NCBI GenBank assembly: GCA_913057715.1
Contig: CAJXOR010000005.1
Coordinates: forward strand, 1 to 57,125
Length of the DNA: 57,125 bases
Source of the DNA: an uncultured Moraxellaceae bacterium
Lineage (GTDB): Bacteria; Pseudomonadota; Gammaproteobacteria; Pseudomonadales; Moraxellaceae
Direction of reading: 5' to 3'
Every line of letters begins with the position of its first letter. Within the stretch, counting starts at the first letter, position 1. Both the position numbers and the translations under genes were made by a program. A model generated the notes under the pieces. It worked only from the letters and a program-made list of their open reading frames with translations, ran no database searches and was not told where the DNA came from. Below, piece after piece: positions 19,841-27,692 of this stretch.

Positions 19841-20287
19841 TTACCCCTTTAAGTTTTTGAGTTCATCGAGCAGTTTTTGGGCGTGCTCTTTGGCACGAAC
19901 TTTTCTGTGTTCGGCGATCAGGGTGCCACTGGCGTCAAAGACAAAGGTTGAGCGCTCAATACCCAAGACCTTTTTACCATACATATTTTTCTCTTTGATC
20001 ACATCAAAGTGCTGGCAAAGGGTCTCCTCGGTATCGCTGATCAGGGTGATGCCCAAGTTTTGCTTTTCAGTGAAGCGCGCATGCGATGCTAGGCTGTCGC
20101 GTGAGACACCGATCACGGTATAGCCAAGTTCTGCAAACTCGGCGCTGAGTGCTGTGAAGTCAGTAGCTTGGGTGGTGCAGCCCGGAGTCGAGTCGCGCGG
20201 GTAAAAATACAGAACCAGAGCTTGGTTCAGTTCGGTCAGGTTAATCTGACCTTGAGTGCTTTGATAAGTTTGGTCGGGGAGTTGCAT
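19841..20287 (-). CDS. bcp: Thioredoxin-dependent peroxiredoxin, Bcp/PrxQ type
   Basis: Bcp reduces hydrogen peroxide and organic hydroperoxides using thioredoxin. The 148-residue product has the peroxidatic site YFYPRDSTPGCTTQATDF with Cys37. The second cysteine five residues on, used as resolving cysteine in Escherichia coli Bcp (CxxxxC), is replaced by threonine. Another cysteine (Cys91, in ETLCQHFDV) matches a third cysteine of the Escherichia coli protein and may resolve. WVYG-like and ERSTFVFDASG segments are also typical. It is the first gene of the bcp-mscS-rep-dut-argB run. Confidence 0.95.
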   Translation of the reverse strand: MQLPDQTYQSTQGQINLTELNQALVLYFYPRDSTPGCTTQATDFTALSAEFAELGYTVIGVSRDSLASHARFTEKQNLGITLISDTEETLCQHFDVIKEKNMYGKKVLGIERSTFVFDASGTLIAEHRKVRAKEHAQKLLDELKNLKG

Positions 20288-20430
20288 CTTGAGTCACCAA
20301 TTTGTCTGGTGGTCAAAGTTTACCAAAGCTAAGCGGCAGTGTATGTGTTCATATCCCTGCAGACGCTGAATTGATCTTTTTTACGGGGTAAGTGACTTAA
20401 GTTTTGATGGTTCGGTTGAAGAGGCATCAC

Positions 20431-20460
20431 GCGGCAGCTCGTTACAGCGAGCCGCCACGC
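20431..20460. repeat. Imperfect inverted repeat downstream of the small periplasmic protein gene
   Basis: GCGGCAGCTCG and CGAGCCGCCACGC arms form an imperfect stem of about ten pairs around a TTACAG loop, 11 bases past the stop of the gene at 20472. There is no T-run on either strand, so it is not a classic terminator. It could protect the 3' end of the transcript or help rho-dependent ending. Confidence 0.4.
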
Positions 20461-20471
20461 AATCCGGGTCG

Positions 20472-20837
20472 TTACTTAGCGGCAGGCCTTGCTGGTGCCT
20501 GTGGATTGTTGAGCTTCAGACCCACTCGGCACTGCTGCAGCTTAGGCTGGATGCGCTTGATCTGCGGCAGCGTGTCAGGATTGGTGCCATTGACGGCGGC
20601 AGTTTGCATGCCCCAAAACTCTCCAAGCTTTAAGTTGTCAGCCTGGACCTGAGTGGTGCAGCTGCACAGCTTGTTGGCTGTTGCTTGATCAGCAACCTTA
20701 AAGTACATGATTTCCTGCGCACACTTGCTCACCATCGCCTGTTGGACATTTTTAATTTCTGCTGCGCTGGCACCAAGGGTGAAGCCACCTAAGGCGATGG
20801 TTAAGATCGCTTGTTTCACTAAATTCAGTTGTTTCAT
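20472..20837 (-). CDS. Small periplasmic protein with four cysteines, unknown function
   Basis: I do not recognise this gene. The 121-residue product has a clear Sec signal peptide (KQLNLVKQAILTIALGGF, then TLGASAA before the cleavage point at AE). The mature part of about 95 residues holds four cysteines, including a CSC pair (KCAQEIMYF, KLCSCTTQV, QQCRVGL), and ends in a proline/alanine-rich tail. Disulfides or metal binding are possible. The frame is open 10 codons further up, but the ATG at 20837 has an AAGGAA ribosome site and puts the basic residues at the start of the signal. It lies 26 bases after queC and may be co-transcribed, but nothing links it to queuosine. Confidence 0.8.
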   Translation of the reverse strand: MKQLNLVKQAILTIALGGFTLGASAAEIKNVQQAMVSKCAQEIMYFKVADQATANKLCSCTTQVQADNLKLGEFWGMQTAAVNGTNPDTLPQIKRIQPKLQQCRVGLKLNNPQAPARPAAK

Positions 20838-20863
20838 GGGTTTCCTTACGATGGATAGTCCGA

Positions 20864-21625
20864 TCAAACGTATCGGGTAGGATCAACAACTCCGGCGCCG
20901 TCAAATCCTCGGCGACGCAGCACGCAGCTGTCGCATTGACCGCAAGCTCTGCCGTCCTCGTCAGCTTGATAGCATGATACGGTTTTTGCGTAGTCCACGC
21001 CCAGCTCCACACCCAACTTTATGATCTGAGACTTAGAAAGCTCGATCAGCGGTGTGAGAATCTGAAGCTTGCCTCCCTCAACCTGGGCGCGGGTAGCCAA
21101 ATTCGCCATGTGCTCAAAAGCCTGGATGAACTCAGGGCGGCAATCGGGGTAACCCGAGTAGTCCACTGCGTTGACGCCAATCACAATGTTACTTGCTCCT
21201 CGCACTTCAGCCAGCGCAAGCGCGTAGCTTAAGAACAGGGTGTTTCTGGCAGGCACGTAGGTGACCGGGATATCGTCACTTGGCTCGCCGCTTTGAGGTA
21301 GCTCAATTGAGTGATCAGTGAGTGCTGAGCCACCAAGCTCACCCAAACCAAGTTTGATGGTTTGAAGTGGAACATCAAAGCTGCTTGCCAGCCGCCCAGC
21401 GCTGATCAGCTCGCTTACGTGGCGCTGCCCATAATCAAAACAGAGCGCCGTGCACTCAAAACGCTGGCTCGCCCAGGCCAGACACGTCGCTGAATCCAAA
21501 CCGCCTGAAAGCAGCACGATGGCGCGCGGTTTTGCTTGGTTGTCTTTGGATTGAGTATGCAAGGGTTTTGGGCTGGCCTGAGTCGGTGTTGGTTTTTGTG
21601 TCTGTGTTTGGGAGTTTGGCGACAT
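20864..21625 (-). CDS. queC: 7-cyano-7-deazaguanine synthase QueC
   Basis: QueC converts 7-carboxy-7-deazaguanine to preQ0 using ATP and ammonia, in the pathway to the tRNA base queuosine. The PP-loop SGGLDSATC spans residues 40-48. The C-terminal zinc site uses Cys218, Cys228, Cys231 and Cys234 ([15 protein letters not shown]). At 253 residues it has about 30 extra N-terminal residues rich in Thr, Gln and Pro before the usual start (RAIVLLSGG). Translation may begin later, but there is no ATG or GTG close to that point that I could identify. QueE is encoded upstream on the same strand. Confidence 0.96.
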   Translation of the reverse strand: MSPNSQTQTQKPTPTQASPKPLHTQSKDNQAKPRAIVLLSGGLDSATCLAWASQRFECTALCFDYGQRHVSELISAGRLASSFDVPLQTIKLGLGELGGSALTDHSIELPQSGEPSDDIPVTYVPARNTLFLSYALALAEVRGASNIVIGVNAVDYSGYPDCRPEFIQAFEHMANLATRAQVEGGKLQILTPLIELSKSQIIKLGVELGVDYAKTVSCYQADEDGRACGQCDSCVLRRRGFDGAGVVDPTRYV

Positions 21626-21913
21626 GGGCGAGATGATGGTGTCTGGCAGGAGTAACGTGCATGTTAGCAGGCCGCTGTCAGTGCTTCAAAGTCTGGGGTA
21701 ACCATCAGAATTCAAATGTCCGCAGTGGCAAATTTAGGATGGTGCTTGGAATGGGGCAAGAGGTGCGGTAAGTGCGTTTTGGGTTGAGTATGATAGGACG
21801 ATATAGCAGCGGGTTTTGTGCCTCTGATTTAGTGTTTTGAATTTAAGGTCAGAGTTACTAAAGGGTAGAGCGGTAGAGACGCTTATGGATAAAGATTGTG
21901 AGTCGAGCGACCT

Positions 21914-22624
21914 TCAGCGACCCTCAGCGTCCTTCCAGAGTAGTTTGTGGATCTGCAGTCCCAAACGCGCAGCAGAGCGGTCTTCAAGCATCCACTGAGC
22001 CAGATCGCGGGCGATATCAGGTATCTGATCGGTGTCAGAGTCAAACACAGGCGAAAACCAGATCGCGCTGACCTGCTGACACTCAGGGTGCTGATTGATG
22101 AAATCCTGTGACCACTCGTAGTCCTCGCGGGTGCCAATGACAAACTTAAGCTCATCGATAGGCTTTAGGTGAGCTAGGTTGCTGAGCAGATTTTGCTCGG
22201 ACTCGCCGGAGCTTGGGCACTTAAAGTCAACCACGCAGCGCACGCGAGGATCGACTGCTTCAGTGGTGAGCGCCCCAGCAGTTTCAAGTGACACTTGAAA
22301 CCCAGCATCGCATAACTGGTTGAGCAGCGGCAGTGCGTTTGGCTGAGCTAGAGGCTCGCCGCCGGTGACACAGACTTGCCTTGCGCCTAAATCTTTGACC
22401 TGATCGATGATCCAGTCAAGGGAGTGCCTGGAACCACCGCTAAACGCGTAGGGAGTGTCGCAGTAACTGCAGCGTAGTGGACAACCGGTCAAACGAACAA
22501 AGGTAGTGAGCGCACCAACCGAGCCAGACTCCCCTTGAAGCGAGCAGAAGATTTCGGTGATCTTAAGGCCCGCTTCAGGATCGGTGACCGGGATTTGTGA
22601 GGTGCGCTGCAGCTGATCAGGCAT
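21914..22624 (-). CDS. queE: 7-carboxy-7-deazaguanine synthase QueE
   Basis: QueE is a radical-SAM enzyme making the deazaguanine ring for queuosine. The 236-residue product carries the iron-sulfur ligands Cys48, Cys52 and Cys55 (CPLRCSYCD), the preceding FCSLQGESGSVG and TTFVRLTGC, and VCVTGGEPLAQ for SAM binding. It lies 288 bases upstream of queC on the same strand. I see no preQ1 riboswitch in its short upstream region, nor anything notable in the gap to queC. QueD and QueF are not in the window. Confidence 0.96.
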   Translation of the reverse strand: MPDQLQRTSQIPVTDPEAGLKITEIFCSLQGESGSVGALTTFVRLTGCPLRCSYCDTPYAFSGGSRHSLDWIIDQVKDLGARQVCVTGGEPLAQPNALPLLNQLCDAGFQVSLETAGALTTEAVDPRVRCVVDFKCPSSGESEQNLLSNLAHLKPIDELKFVIGTREDYEWSQDFINQHPECQQVSAIWFSPVFDSDTDQIPDIARDLAQWMLEDRSAARLGLQIHKLLWKDAEGR

Positions 22625-22720
22625 AGTCAGTCAGAATCAACATAGGATTTGGGGCGATGGGTGCAGCCAGTTTGGTCTCGTCAAAGCCCTTTGAATGTCC
22701 AGATACCACCGCAGAAAAGC

Positions 22721-23314
22721 TCACTTAAGTTTCAACTGGTAGATTACCAGCGCGGCGGTGAGGTTGGGTGCTAGCTTTACCCACCAAGGATCTTTTTCGG
22801 TGCTGGTGGTCACGATGCGCTGGATGACTCGAATCCCAAGCTCAGCGCATAACCGCTCAAAATCTTTGATCGTGCATAGGTGTATGTTGGGCGTGTTAAA
22901 CCAAGCGTGAGGTAGGGATTTGCTCATGGGCATTTGACCAAAAACTCCCAGATCGATGCGGTTTTTGATGTGAGCAAAATTGGGAAAAGTCACCACGGCG
23001 GTATCCGCCACACGCAGCAGATCGATCAGCATGGCGCGCGGATCGTCAACTGCTTGTATCGCTTGCGCCATGATCGCATAGTCAAAACTGTGATCTGGAA
23101 AGCCAGATAAACCTTGATTTAAGTCATGCTCGATGATGTCAATCCCGCGGCCAATCGCCTGAGTGATCTTGTCCGGATCAATCTCAACGCCATAACCACT
23201 GACCCCGTGCGTCGCTTTAAGGTGCGCGAGCAACTCCCCATCGCCGCAGCCCAGATCGAGCACGCGGGTGCCGGGGCGAATCAGACTCTCTGCCACCTGT
23301 TGATCAATCCGCAT
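22721..23314 (-). CDS. metW: MetW, methionine biosynthesis methyltransferase-like protein
   Basis: MetW is found with MetX in many proteobacteria and has been reported to associate with and stimulate MetX in Pseudomonas. The 197-residue product has a SAM-type fold signature ([12 protein letters not shown], residues 18-29), then IEHDLNQGL and [14 protein letters not shown], and the MetW-specific [20 protein letters not shown]. Its start overlaps the end of metX by 11 bases, so the two are translationally coupled. Whether it methylates anything is not known from the sequence. Confidence 0.95.
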   Translation of the reverse strand: MRIDQQVAESLIRPGTRVLDLGCGDGELLAHLKATHGVSGYGVEIDPDKITQAIGRGIDIIEHDLNQGLSGFPDHSFDYAIMAQAIQAVDDPRAMLIDLLRVADTAVVTFPNFAHIKNRIDLGVFGQMPMSKSLPHAWFNTPNIHLCTIKDFERLCAELGIRVIQRIVTTSTEKDPWWVKLAPNLTAALVIYQLKLK

Positions 23315-24488
23315 GGGCTGACTCCTTAGGCTTCAAGAGAGGTGAGGTCAAAAATGCCGACAATAGCGCAACATAGCGCGGGATCGCGAACAAAAACGAG
23401 TCATGCCCCTGTGACGCTTCAACGTTCGCCAGACTCACCGGCTTTCGCGCTGCGATCAGGGCATCGGTCAAGTCGCGTGAGCGTGCTGGGGTAAAGCGCC
23501 AATCGCTGGTAAAACTGATCACCAAAAAGCGGCACTGGGTTTGACTTAAGGCTTCAGAGAGCGATGCGTGATTGGCTGCCGGATCAAAGTAGTCCAGCGC
23601 CTTGGTCATGATCAAGTAGGAGTTGGCATCGAAAAGCTCACTGAATTTGTCGCCCTGATAGCGAAAGTAGCTCTCTACCTCAAAGTCGACGTTGCGCACG
23701 TCGTAGCTATAGTTGGTGGCGCTTGGGCGGTCGCGGCCAAACTTATGGCGCATGCCCTCGTCAGTCAGATAGGTTAAGTGACCGATCATGCGAGCCAGCA
23801 TCAGGCCATGTTTGGGACTTGATCCATGGCTTAAGTAGTCACCCTCAAAAAAATTGGTGTCTGAGATGATCGACTGGCGGGCGACTTCGTTGAACGCGAT
23901 GTTTTGTGCGGTGAGTTTTGGGGTACTGGCGATCACGGCGCAGCGCTCCACCCGATCTGGGTAATCAATCGACCACTGCAGTGCCTGCATACCGCCAAGC
24001 GATCCACCAACTACGGCATGCAGCTTGGGTAGATTTAAGCGATCACACAGCATCGCCTGAGTTTTCACCCAGTCTTTAACCGTAACCAGCGGGAAATCCG
24101 GACCGTAAGCCTGACCGGTTGCTGGGTTCAGTGCGGTTGGTCCGGTTGAGCCACTACAGCCGCCTAGGTTGTTCATGCAGACCACGTAAAACTTAAGGGT
24201 ATCAATCGCTTTGCCAGGCCCGATCAGTGCGTCCCACCAACCCGGTTTTTTGTCATCATCGCTGTGAAAGCCGGCGGCGTGGTGATCTGATGACAGAGCG
24301 TGGCAAACCAACACGGCGTTTGAGCGTTCAGAGTTAAGCTCTCCGTAGGTCTCATAGATCAGCTCAAATTGCTCAAGCGCTCGCCCGCACTCCAGCATCA
24401 GCGGTTGATCAAATCGCATGATCTGCGACTGAACCAATCCGACGGAGTCTGGTGAGGTAGGGGTTTGCGGAGTGCTGGACGGTGGCAC
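23304..24488 (-). CDS. metX: Homoserine O-acyltransferase MetX (GTG start)
   Basis: MetX activates L-homoserine with acetyl- or succinyl-CoA in methionine synthesis. The 394-residue alpha/beta hydrolase has the nucleophile elbow GGSLGG (Ser163), the oxyanion region [12 protein letters not shown], the acid residue in TSDWRF and the histidine in GHDSFL. The preceding DSVGLVQSQ supports the GTG start at 24488, because that segment is conserved at MetX N-termini. Acyl specificity cannot be read reliably by eye; in gammaproteobacteria carrying MetW it is often succinyl. It heads the metX-metW pair. Confidence 0.95.
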   Translation of the reverse strand: MPPSSTPQTPTSPDSVGLVQSQIMRFDQPLMLECGRALEQFELIYETYGELNSERSNAVLVCHALSSDHHAAGFHSDDDKKPGWWDALIGPGKAIDTLKFYVVCMNNLGGCSGSTGPTALNPATGQAYGPDFPLVTVKDWVKTQAMLCDRLNLPKLHAVVGGSLGGMQALQWSIDYPDRVERCAVIASTPKLTAQNIAFNEVARQSIISDTNFFEGDYLSHGSSPKHGLMLARMIGHLTYLTDEGMRHKFGRDRPSATNYSYDVRNVDFEVESYFRYQGDKFSELFDANSYLIMTKALDYFDPAANHASLSEALSQTQCRFLVISFTSDWRFTPARSRDLTDALIAARKPVSLANVEASQGHDSFLFAIPRYVALLSAFLTSPLLKPKESAHAD

Positions 24489-24744
24489 GATTTTCCGTAT
24501 ATCTGTTTAGTGAGATCAGCAGTTTACGTGCTGTGGTGAAAGCTGTGCAAGTGGCTTGGGTGGTTGACTGAATTTACTGTCTCGCTTTACTTTTTTAAGA
24601 CGCAAAGTTGGGATATGCCACTAAGCCGAATTAGTGCTTGAAGTAAGTCTGAGCATGACGAAGCAGGAAAATGTCGACCCGTTTAAAAAACTGACTAGCT
24701 GGTACATTTTGCTCAAGGCGCGTCCTTTGGGGTGTTAGGCTGGC

Positions 24745-24750
24745 TATAAT
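24745..24750 (+). promoter_or_regulatory. Likely -10 element of the hemH promoter
   Basis: A perfect TATAAT lies 28 bases before the hemH start. No good -35 box is found at the right distance, so activator help or a -10-driven promoter is possible. I see nothing else in the 289-base gap between the divergent metX and hemH genes. Confidence 0.5.
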
Positions 24751-24777
24751 CAGTTCAAACCAATTTGAGTTAGTTTC

Positions 24778-25797
24778 ATGAAGCCAAGTCATAAACCGAA
24801 GATCGCTGTGCTGCTGGGTAATCTGGGCACTCCGGATGCGCCGACCCCTCAAGCGGTGAACCGTTATCTGAAGCAGTTTTTGTCGGATAAGCGGGTGATT
24901 GAGATTCCGCAAGTGATCTGGCAAGTGCTGCTTAGGCTCGTGATCTTGCCGCTCAGATCCAAGCGCGTGGCGCACAACTACGCCACGATCTGGGGCTCAG
25001 ATTCGCCGATGCGCGAGATCTTGGTTGAACAAACTAGCAAGCTTGGCGTGCGACTCAGTCAAGTTGATCAGGATTTTGAAGTGATCACGCGCCCAGTCAT
25101 GAGTTATGGCAACCCTGGGGTTGATCAGGTGATGAGTGAGCTGAGCGATCAGGGCGTGCAGCACTTTGTGGTGTTGCCGGCCTTTGCGCAGTTTTCAGCG
25201 ACGTCAACCGGTGCGCTTTATGATGCGGTTACTCGCTGGAGCCAATCCCAGCGCAACTTGCCAGCGATCACGCTGATCAAAGACTACTTTGCTGATCCTC
25301 TGTATATCCAGGCGCTGGCTGACTCGGTTCGTGCGTATCGGGCTGAGCACGGGACAGCTGAGAAGTTGGTGATCTCCTTTCACGGCATACCTGAGGATTA
25401 TGAAAAAAAGGGAGATCCTTATCCCAATCGCTGTCGCTGCACTGGCGCGCAGTTGGCGCATGCTCTGGGTCTTGCGCCCGATCAGTGGATCACGACTTTT
25501 CAATCGCGCTTTGGTCGTCAAGAGTGGGTCAAACCCTATACCGATGCGACACTTGAGTCTTTGGCTAAATCTGGCGTCAAATCGGTTCAAGTGATCAGCC
25601 CTGCGTTTTCTGCAGATTGCCTTGAGACACTTGAGGAGCTTGAGGTTGAGAACCGTGAGGTGTTCACAGATGCAGGCGGTGAGTCCTACGCTTACATCCC
25701 CGCACTCAACGCAAGCGAGGCGCATATCGATTTGTTTGAAAAACTGGCTCGCCCTCATGTTGAGGCTTGGCAAAAAAGCCTGCGTCACTGGGTTTAG
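24778..25797 (+). CDS. hemH: Ferrochelatase
   Basis: HemH inserts ferrous iron into protoporphyrin IX, the last step of heme synthesis. The 339-residue product has the N-terminal VLLGNLGTPDAP, the metal-binding histidine in VISFHGIPEDY (His202), and the acidic segment FSADCLETLEELEVE, where Glu283 is expected to act in the active site. Length is typical of bacterial ferrochelatases. Three cysteines (CRCTGAQ and SADCLE) are present, but the C-terminal iron-sulfur cluster site of animal enzymes is not. It is a single-gene unit between divergent metX and convergent psd. Confidence 0.98.
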   Translation: MKPSHKPKIAVLLGNLGTPDAPTPQAVNRYLKQFLSDKRVIEIPQVIWQVLLRLVILPLRSKRVAHNYATIWGSDSPMREILVEQTSKLGVRLSQVDQDFEVITRPVMSYGNPGVDQVMSELSDQGVQHFVVLPAFAQFSATSTGALYDAVTRWSQSQRNLPAITLIKDYFADPLYIQALADSVRAYRAEHGTAEKLVISFHGIPEDYEKKGDPYPNRCRCTGAQLAHALGLAPDQWITTFQSRFGRQEWVKPYTDATLESLAKSGVKSVQVISPAFSADCLETLEELEVENREVFTDAGGESYAYIPALNASEAHIDLFEKLARPHVEAWQKSLRHWV

Positions 25798-26190
25798 TTC
25801 TTTTTTTGGAAGAGCTTGCGACTCTCTTTAAATCCGCCGCCACTAAAATGTCTTTTGGTCTGGCTGATTGGCTGTAGCAGTCACTCCACTAAGTTCAGTA
25901 CAACTTTAAAGAACCTAAGTGGTGGCGTGTTAAATCGGGCAGACAGCGAGGGCAGCGTGAAGTCCGTTCTTGAAATCAGCTTGAGATAAGAGAGTGTTTT
26001 TTGAGGGGAAACTAGTTTGCAGCTAGCTAATATGGGTTAAGTAAATTTTAAAACAAGAGCGCCCTCCAGTTGGACGGGCCAGCCGTGAGATGAGGAACCT
26101 AGTTTCTGATTGAATACACAGTGACATTTTACTGATGCTTTGGATCTCTTTACAGCTGATCAGGCCCGCAAGTTCTAGCAGTTGAGGGCT
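25798..26190. other. Intergenic region hemH/psd with inverted repeats
   Basis: No reading frame here looks coding. An imperfect inverted repeat spans 25886-25922 (CCACTAAGTTC against GAACCTAAGTGG). Its right arm can pair instead with CCGCCACT at 25837-25844, so two pairings compete. A second hairpin at 26061-26079 (GCCCTCCA / TGGACGGGC, one bulge) is followed on the minus strand by GCTCTTGTTTT, and could be a weak terminator for psd. There is no clear terminator directly after hemH. Confidence 0.4.
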
Positions 26191-27102
26191 CTAAGTAGCG
26201 GCTTGATCGGTTGTGGAGTCTGTGGGATTGGTTGCATTGATAAGTTCCGCAATCTTTTGACCCATGCGCACGGTTGATCCAGGGGAAAGTTCACTTAAAA
26301 AATTAGCGGGCAGGGTGGGTGGCAGCAATACGATCGCGGTCGAGCCTAAGTAGAAGCGGCCCAGCTCATCGCCCTTGTCAAATTGCTTGTCATGATTCAT
26401 GTCTTGGATCTTTTTGGAGGGGGCGTTATTGCCAAGCACCGACTCGATTCCTGCCACGATCATCGCGCCAACCAGCACCACTGCGACTTTATGAGATTTA
26501 TCTGCGTAATCTAAATCAAACAAGCAGACCAGCCTCTCGTTACGAGCAAAGAGTTTGGGGATGTGCTCGGCGCTGCTTTGGTTGACGCTGAACAGACTGC
26601 CTGGCACATAGCGGCTTCGGGTAGCGCGCGCTGTAAAAGGCATGTGTACACGGTGATAGTCACTTGGAGAGAGGTAGATGGTACAAAATTGCCCGCCGTA
26701 AAAACCCACTGCTTCAGGCAGCTGACCCAGTAGGGTATCGACACTATAAGTGACGCCCTTGGCCTGCAAAATCATCTGCTGGTTAATTGGTCCCAGCTCA
26801 GAAACCACACCATCAGCCGGCGAAACCAGCGCAGATGGATCGTTATCGATTGGCCGGGCCTCAGGTTTAATCGCACGAGTAAAAAACGCATTGAATGATT
26901 CAAATTCATCAAACGCATCTGCTTCATAGTCGTCAAGCTTGATCTGATACTGCTTGGCAAAGTAGCTGATAAACAACGACTTAACGGTTAAGTTGCAGCT
27001 TTGTGCCAGTTTTCCGATCAGGCGGCTTAGGGCGTGTTGCGGGATCAGGTACTGGAGCAGTGCAAAGAGCATAAATTTTCGCATCAATTTTTTTGTCATC
27101 AT
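26191..27102 (-). CDS. psd: Phosphatidylserine decarboxylase proenzyme
   Basis: Psd makes phosphatidylethanolamine from phosphatidylserine at the inner membrane. It is translated as a proenzyme that cuts itself at an LGST motif: here Gly253-Ser254, giving a small alpha chain with a pyruvoyl group. The 303-residue product starts with FALLQYLIPQHALSRLIGKLA and includes SPADGVVSE and YLSPSDYHRVHMPF, both conserved. In Pseudomonas aeruginosa psd is a neighbour of fimX (PA4957 and PA4959); that neighbourhood is kept here, with a cytochrome gene in between. Confidence 0.97.
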   Translation of the reverse strand: MMTKKLMRKFMLFALLQYLIPQHALSRLIGKLAQSCNLTVKSLFISYFAKQYQIKLDDYEADAFDEFESFNAFFTRAIKPEARPIDNDPSALVSPADGVVSELGPINQQMILQAKGVTYSVDTLLGQLPEAVGFYGGQFCTIYLSPSDYHRVHMPFTARATRSRYVPGSLFSVNQSSAEHIPKLFARNERLVCLFDLDYADKSHKVAVVLVGAMIVAGIESVLGNNAPSKKIQDMNHDKQFDKGDELGRFYLGSTAIVLLPPTLPANFLSELSPGSTVRMGQKIAELINATNPTDSTTDQAAT

Positions 27103-27239
27103 ACCACGATGACAGGGTTTGGCTCGTTGCCGCGGCCATACAAGAGTTTAGGCCAGCAGCTAAGCTTGGTTTTATCGGATGATGCTGACTCAAGCGCTCC
27201 GCTTTATAGGGATTTTTTTAAACAGAGAAGTGGTTTTTG

Positions 27240-27680
27240 CTAAGGATGAGTCGCTAAAAAAGCCATGATGTCTTTTGCTTGCTTGTCGTCAGGAAGCTGA
27301 TCAACCAGCATCTTGGTGTCAGGGAACATCTGCTTAGGCGCCATCATGTAGCGGATGAGGTTTTCCTCGTTCCAAAGCAAGTTGCTTTGTTTGATTTGAG
27401 CAGAGTACTCGTAATCACCTAAAAAGCCAGCTTTAGAGCCATAGATGCCCTTGAGATTGGGTGCTCGCCGATTAAGGCCGGGAGTGAGCTCGTGGCATTG
27501 CCCGCAGTAGGTCTTAAAGGCCTCTACGCCGGCGACTGGGTCTCCGCTGGGGTCAGCTAGAGGCGTGGGTGATCGGGTAGATGGTGGGGCGGGCGTGCAC
27601 GCGCTAATCATCATCAGCGCGCTTACCACGATGGCAGCGCTAAGGCTGCCAATAAAATTGATCCGCCTCTTAGTGTTCAT
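27240..27680 (-). CDS. Lipoprotein c-type cytochrome
   Basis: The 146-residue product has a lipoprotein signal peptide with lipobox MISAC (Cys28), so it should be membrane-anchored in the periplasm. The heme site CGQCH spans residues 59-63, and Met124 in FPDTKM is the likely second iron ligand. This is a class I monoheme cytochrome c of about 100 mature residues. The partner oxidase or reductase is not in the window. It lies 12 bases after the FimX-like gene, so it may share that transcript, though no functional link is evident. Confidence 0.9.
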   Translation of the reverse strand: MNTKRRINFIGSLSAAIVVSALMMISACTPAPPSTRSPTPLADPSGDPVAGVEAFKTYCGQCHELTPGLNRRAPNLKGIYGSKAGFLGDYEYSAQIKQSNLLWNEENLIRYMMAPKQMFPDTKMLVDQLPDDKQAKDIMAFLATHP

Positions 27681-27692
27681 CGCAGCCTGCCC

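Noticed and set aside
22625-22720. preQ1 riboswitch before queE
   Set aside because: The 96 bases upstream of queE show no H-type pseudoknot pattern or the A-rich tail of a preQ1 aptamer.
25204-25788. A 194-codon open frame antisense to hemH
   Set aside because: It lies entirely inside a clear ferrochelatase gene, has no ribosome site and no recognisable protein pattern; it follows from hemH codon use. The same applies to open frames antisense to rplB (3996-4400) and rplN (6793-7206).
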